Assembly: GCA_017557635.1 (NCBI GenBank)
Contig: JAFYYH010000016.1
Coordinates: forward strand, 1 to 64,000
Origin: Bacteroidaceae bacterium
Lineage (GTDB): Bacteria > Bacteroidota > Bacteroidia > Bacteroidales > Bacteroidaceae
Length of the DNA stretch: 64,000 bases
Reading direction: 5' to 3'
Numbering within the stretch: the first letter of the stretch is position 1; every line of letters starts with the position of its first letter. The position numbers and the translations under genes are program-made. The notes beneath the pieces were generated by a model, which saw only the letters and a program-made list of their open reading frames with translations, was not told the origin of the DNA and did no database searches. Below are positions 60,075 through 64,000 of this stretch, one piece after another.

Positions 60075-60655
60075 AAAAGAGTTACAAACCGGGTACAATG
60101 ATATACCCCTTGCCCGCAGTTCTGGTAAGTTGCGGTGCAACCCCTGATGAGTATAATGTCATGACAGCGTCATGGACTGGCACAGTATGCAGCAATCCTC
60201 CGATGTGCTACGTTTCCATTCGCCCGGAGCGTTATTCGTACGATATCATCAAGCGTACCGGTTGTTTTGTAATCAACCTTACCAATAAGGACCTGGCACG
60301 TGCAACGGACTTTTGCGGTGTGCGCTCGGGTCGTGACATGGATAAGTTCAAGGAGGCGGGCATCACTCCCGGAAAGGCTGAGGTTGTTGCTGCTCCCATA
60401 GTTGAGGAGGCTCCGGTTTCGATTGAGTGCAAGGTTGTGGACATCAGGCCGTTGGGATCACACGACATGTTCCTGGCAGAAGTCGTAAACGTTCTTGTTG
60501 ATGCGAAATATATTGACAAGGATGACAAACTCGACATGGCTGCGATGAATCTCATCGCCTACACGCACGGCGAGTATTTTGACGTCTCAAACCCCAAGGG
60601 TTTCTTTGGCTGGTCCGTCAGAAAGAAGAAGGTGATCAAGAGAGAGAAGAAGTAA
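60071..60655 (+). CDS. flavin reductase-like FMN-binding protein
   Basis: A 194-residue protein of the flavin_Reduct split-barrel family. PLPAVLVSCGATPDEYNVMTA (about 13-33), SIRPERYSYDII (about 56-67) and FVINLTNKDL are family marks and form the FMN site. No C-terminal partner domain is fused. It is coupled by an ATGA overlap to the pseudouridine synthase and its last 20 bases overlap the convergent dsbD end. The lysine-rich C-terminus is unusual but short. Confidence 0.9.
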   Translation: MKKSYKPGTMIYPLPAVLVSCGATPDEYNVMTASWTGTVCSNPPMCYVSIRPERYSYDIIKRTGCFVINLTNKDLARATDFCGVRSGRDMDKFKEAGITPGKAEVVAAPIVEEAPVSIECKVVDIRPLGSHDMFLAEVVNVLVDAKYIDKDDKLDMAAMNLIAYTHGEYFDVSNPKGFFGWSVRKKKVIKREKK

Positions 60656-62516
60656 GGAACTTAAGGAACTTCTCCGGGTCGGGATCAAACGTATAGGGTC
60701 CCGATATCAACTTGCCTTTAGAATCAATTATTACATAGAACGGCTGGGCATTGGCGCCGAACTTGTGGCGCTGAAGCAGACTCCATTTGTCACCGACGGT
60801 ACGTATCTTGACTGTGTTTCCGTTCTCGTTTATCTTCCAGCTTTTTGGCAGGGGAGTCTTGTCATCCACGAACAGTGAAACCAGTATGTAATTTCTCTTT
60901 ATTGTTTCCGATACATTGGAGTCTGTCCAGACTGCAGCCTCCATCTTACGGCAGTTTACGCATCCGTAACCTGTAAAATCCACAAGTATGGGCTTGCCGC
61001 TTATCTCTGACGCTATTATGGCTTCACTGTAATCCGTGAACTGCGGCTCAACCGTCTGGTCGTTATGACCGAATTTCTGGGTGCTCATGGGCGGTGTGAA
61101 GGCGCTGATGGCCTTGAGCGGTGCTCCCCAGAGACCCGGAACCATCCAGGCTGCGAATGCCAGTGATACTATGCCTGCAGCCAGCCCCGCCTTTCCTGAG
61201 CGGTGTCTTATGAGGTAGATGCCCAGGAACAGGGCCATGAGTATCCACAGGATTATAAAGAGGTCACGGGGCAGAAGGCCCTTTCCGTATGCCATATCGG
61301 CCACTGAGAGGAACTTGAGCGAGAATGCAAGTTCAATCACTCCCAGGCTTACCTTTACGCGGTCCATCCATCCTCCTGACTTGGGCATCGTCTGAAGCCA
61401 GCCGGGAAACATTGCAAAGAGAGTGAATGGTATGGCCATTGCCACGGAGAATCCCAACATTCCAACCGTGGGGGCCAGGATGCTGCCGGTGGAGGCTGCG
61501 TCAACAAGCAGGAAACCTATGATGGGGCCGGTGCATGAGAATGACACTATGGTCAGTGTGAGCGCCATGAAGAATATGCCTCCAAGACCTGCGGCCGATG
61601 AAGACTTGCGGTCGGTTCCCGTGCTCCAGCTGGAGGGCAGGGTTATCTCAAACACTCCGAAGAAGGAGAGGGCGAACGCCACCAGTATAAGGAAGAACAG
61701 TATGTTCACGAAGGCGTTTGTAGCCAATGCGTTGAGTGCATTGGCGCCGAATATTAGGGTTATGATCAGTGCCAGTGCGACGTATACCGCTATGATGGAG
61801 AGTCCGTAGACGATGGCATCACGTATTGCTTTGCGACGCTCCTGCGAGCGTTTCAGGAAAAAACTGACCGTCATGGGTATGATAGGCCAGACGCACGGGG
61901 TGAGCAGGGCGATCAGGCCGCCGATGAAACTGGTAAGAAAAAGTCCCCAGAGGCTTCCGCCACCTGTCATGGCGCCTGCATCACTGTAGGTTACCGGTTT
62001 CCAAAGCAGGTAGTCGAATCCGTCTATGTCCGAAATGCTCTCTTCCTCCTGGGCTGCGGGCAGTACAGCGGCTGCGTCAGCGTGGCTGAACTCCACCCTT
62101 TGAGGGGGCAGGCAGCTTTCGTCATCGCAGGCACCGTATGTGAGTGCGCCCTCGATGCTCCATCCGGTCCTTGTAATTTTAAAATTCTGATAGAATGTGA
62201 CCTTCTTCTCGAAATATCGCACTCTCATGCCGAATACCGGATCGTCCACTTCGATCTCATCTCCTTTGAAAAGCAGTTTGGATACGGGTTCCAGGCCGAC
62301 AAATGCGTCCAGGTTCAGCTCGGCGGATATCGGACCTCCGACGGGAAGACCGGTTGAATAGACATGCCAGCCGTCAGATATCTTCAGGTCAAAGGAGAGA
62401 CGGACTGTATCGGCGGCAACCTGTTCGATGCGGTTTGTGGAAGTGACAGGTTTTGGGGCAGGACCGAAAGGCAGAGCCTGGAGGAAGGTCAATAAGATTG
62501 TCAGGAATGTGGTCAT
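60636..62516 (-). CDS. dsbD: thiol:disulfide interchange protein DsbD
   Basis: A 626-residue protein carrying electrons from cytoplasmic thioredoxin to the periplasm. Signal peptide about 1-18; N-terminal Ig-like DsbD domain (about 25-150, with a CDDESCLPP pair of Cys); eight membrane helices (about 185-470) with one conserved Cys in TPCVWPIIPMT and the other in SFSCTGPI; and a C-terminal thioredoxin-like domain with GYGCVNCRKMEAAVW (about 517-531). The order is the standard DsbD architecture. The TlpA lipoprotein at 40 kb is a plausible client. Confidence 0.95.
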   Translation of the reverse strand: MTTFLTILLTFLQALPFGPAPKPVTSTNRIEQVAADTVRLSFDLKISDGWHVYSTGLPVGGPISAELNLDAFVGLEPVSKLLFKGDEIEVDDPVFGMRVRYFEKKVTFYQNFKITRTGWSIEGALTYGACDDESCLPPQRVEFSHADAAAVLPAAQEEESISDIDGFDYLLWKPVTYSDAGAMTGGGSLWGLFLTSFIGGLIALLTPCVWPIIPMTVSFFLKRSQERRKAIRDAIVYGLSIIAVYVALALIITLIFGANALNALATNAFVNILFFLILVAFALSFFGVFEITLPSSWSTGTDRKSSSAAGLGGIFFMALTLTIVSFSCTGPIIGFLLVDAASTGSILAPTVGMLGFSVAMAIPFTLFAMFPGWLQTMPKSGGWMDRVKVSLGVIELAFSLKFLSVADMAYGKGLLPRDLFIILWILMALFLGIYLIRHRSGKAGLAAGIVSLAFAAWMVPGLWGAPLKAISAFTPPMSTQKFGHNDQTVEPQFTDYSEAIIASEISGKPILVDFTGYGCVNCRKMEAAVWTDSNVSETIKRNYILVSLFVDDKTPLPKSWKINENGNTVKIRTVGDKWSLLQRHKFGANAQPFYVIIDSKGKLISGPYTFDPDPEKFLKFLTSSLS

Positions 62517-62579
62517 CTTTTTTTCAATGTTTGCGCGAAGTTATCAAAAATCACTTATAGGATTATAAAGAATAAATGA

Positions 62580-62587
62580 TATATTTG
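62580..62587 (+). promoter_or_regulatory. -7 box of the S9 peptidase gene
   Basis: TATATTTG, exact match, 22 bases before the ATG at 62610. It is divergent from dsbD. Confidence 0.6.
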
Positions 62588-62609
62588 CTTTTTAAATAAG
62601 CATTAAGAA

Positions 62610-64000
62610 ATGAATCAGAGACGTAATGCCTTTATCGGCATAGTGCTTGCGGCAGTTGTCGTAACTGCTTTTTATCTTATGAGAGACAAGAACGAAAACA
62701 GCAAGGTAAACATTGGAAAGAGTGACATCAGAGTAGAGGACGGACGTTTTACCCCTGAGGTTCTGTGGTCCATGGGACGTATCGGAGGAGTTGCAGTTTC
62801 GCCCGATGCATCCAAGATTGCTTACCAGGTTTCTTATTACAGTGTGCAGGAGAATGCCAGCCATACCGTCATCTATGTGATGGATGAGAACGGTGAGAAC
62901 TCACGGCTTCTGACCAAGTCAGCCAAGTCTGAGCACAGCCCGGCGTGGATTGACAACGATCATATTGCATTCCTTACGTCAAGCAAGGGCGTTCAGCAGG
63001 TTTTCAGCATGGACGCCAACGGAAAGCATCGCAAGCAACTCTCTTTCATGGATAAGGATGTGGAGGGTTTCCTCTTCTCGCCGGACATGAAGAACGTGCT
63101 CCTGATAATGAGCGTACCCAATCCTCTTGTCAAGGAGAAGCAGTATGAGGACCTGCCCAAGGCCAGCGGTATGATTGCCGATGACCTGATGTTCCGTCAT
63201 TGGGACAGTTGGGTGACATCACTTCCGCACCCGTACGTGGCTGCGTTTGACGGCGGTAAGGTGGCCGATAAGTGCGTAGACCTGCTGGACGGCGAGCCTT
63301 ATGAGAGTCCGATGCTGCCGTTCGGAGGCATTGAGCAGTTCGCATGGAGCCCCGACGGCAAGAGCGTGGCTTATACCTGCCGCAAGAAGGCCGGCGCAGA
63401 GTATACCAAGAGCACTGACTCGGACATATATCTTTATAACATAGAGAACGGCGAGACAAAGAACCTGTGCAAACTGCCGGGTACCGAGGATCTAAACATG
63501 GGTTATGACATCAATCCCAAGTTCAGCGCCGACGGTCGTTACATAGCATGGCAGAGCATGGAGCGTGACGGTTACGAGAGTGACATCAACCGTCTCTATG
63601 TGCTGGATCTGACAGACGGCAGCAAGAAGTTCGTCACCGAGAGTTTTGAAAGCAATGTTGACGATTTCATCTGGGCCGGCGACAGGAATTATTTCTATTT
63701 CATCGGCTCATGGCAGGGATGCATGTCGCTATTTTCGGCCGACCTGCAAGGTAATGTTCTGCCTATCAATACCGATGCCTGTGACTACAACTCACTGGCA
63801 CTTGGAAACAAGAACCGTCTGATAGTAACCCGTCAGTCAATGCGCTTTGCGACTGAGATTTACTCTGTTGACACAAAACGCGGACTTGCAGCCAAACTGA
63901 CCAATGAGAACGGTCATATCTATTCCCAGTTGGAGAATATAAAGGTTGAGGCTCGTGCAGTCAAGACTACCGACGGCAAGGATATGCTGACATGGGTGGT
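62610..64000 (+). CDS. prolyl oligopeptidase family (S9) peptidase, 5' part
   Basis: The frame is open from the ATG to the window end (463 residues so far, truncated by the window). One N-terminal membrane anchor (about residues 7-24, FIGIVLAAVVVTAFYLM) is followed by a beta-propeller with WD40/PD40-like repeats: VAVSPDASKIAYQVSYY, FAWSPDGKSVAYTCRK and NPKFSADGRYIAWQSM. The final visible part (VEARAVKTTDGKDMLTWVV) is the start of the alpha/beta-hydrolase domain of dipeptidyl-peptidase-like S9 enzymes; the catalytic Ser, Asp and His lie beyond the edge and cannot be checked. Confidence 0.85.
   Translation, partial: MNQRRNAFIGIVLAAVVVTAFYLMRDKNENSKVNIGKSDIRVEDGRFTPEVLWSMGRIGGVAVSPDASKIAYQVSYYSVQENASHTVIYVMDENGENSRLLTKSAKSEHSPAWIDNDHIAFLTSSKGVQQVFSMDANGKHRKQLSFMDKDVEGFLFSPDMKNVLLIMSVPNPLVKEKQYEDLPKASGMIADDLMFRHWDSWVTSLPHPYVAAFDGGKVADKCVDLLDGEPYESPMLPFGGIEQFAWSPDGKSVAYTCRKKAGAEYTKSTDSDIYLYNIENGETKNLCKLPGTEDLNMGYDINPKFSADGRYIAWQSMERDGYESDINRLYVLDLTDGSKKFVTESFESNVDDFIWAGDRNYFYFIGSWQGCMSLFSADLQGNVLPINTDACDYNSLALGNKNRLIVTRQSMRFATEIYSVDTKRGLAAKLTNENGHIYSQLENIKVEARAVKTTDGKDMLTWV

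Overview
The window looks like chromosomal DNA of a gut or rumen type Bacteroidales bacterium (Bacteroides/Prevotella relatives). Evidence: promoters follow the Bacteroidota pattern TTTG-N19/20-TAnnTTTG, tRNA genes do not encode CCA, there is a SusC/SusD pair, a DUF5112/DUF5113-type fused sensor kinase, TlpA and BF3164-like lipoproteins, DUF4301 and DUF6057 proteins, and a Bacteroidales-1 type RNA directly after rplT. No plasmid, phage or rRNA genes are visible; four tRNA genes are present (Glu-CTC, Ser-GCT, Gly-CCC, Arg-TCT).

Layout. 1-4.3 kb: a secreted protein, an HXXEE membrane protein, a Ser-Glu tRNA unit, a cupin-acetyltransferase fusion and rlmH, separated by palindromic REP-like repeats. 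4.4-6.7 kb: a bile-acid/sodium-symporter-type transporter and a PlsC acyltransferase. 6.7-12.2 kb: a small surface-glycan locus with four glycosyltransferases and a flippase. 12.2-22.8 kb: a long housekeeping run (phosphoglucomutase, 5'-nucleotidase lipoprotein, SPOR lipoprotein, ruvX, def, TPR protein, thrS-infC-rpmI-rplT, then the 6S-like RNA). 22.8-28.2 kb: hemicellulose enzymes (GH10 xylanase with two CBM6-like modules, GH51 arabinofuranosidase) around mltG. 28.3-31.1 kb: tRNA-Gly, DUF4301, DUF1573 and trmO. 31.2-37.4 kb: an operon with an exported beta-rich protein, a 1343-residue double sensor kinase, its response regulator and a short AbgT-like membrane protein. 37.4-44.8 kb: the accessory-looking part, with tRNA-Arg and an adjoining 0.2 kb element made from copies of its 3' end, three AT-richer lipoprotein genes, and a BlaI/M56 sensor pair bracketed by two near-identical 58-bp hairpins. 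44.8-48.9 kb: convergent phosphatase genes and a DUF6057/CxxCH-protein/LMW-PTPase operon. 48.9-53.7 kb: SusC/SusD without neighbouring enzymes. 54.2-64 kb: glutamate dehydrogenase, aminopeptidase P, a membrane AraC regulator, two predicted small RNAs, pseudouridine synthase, flavin reductase, DsbD and the start of an S9 peptidase.

Strongest leads: (1) tRNA-Glu and tRNA-Arg each sit next to inverted copies of their own 3' ends, and the Arg copy forms a 209-bp direct-repeat-bounded element with nested hairpins; (2) the sensor kinase seems to split its functions, with an intact ATPase in the first half and a clear H-box but degenerate ATPase in the second; (3) two promoter-plus-terminator small RNA candidates lie at 58.8-59.1 kb; (4) a REP-bracketed BlaI/M56 cassette; (5) a tRNA-Gly with swapped T-loop bases 54 and 58. 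All coordinates and motifs were read by eye. Family names are recognised from motifs, not from searches.
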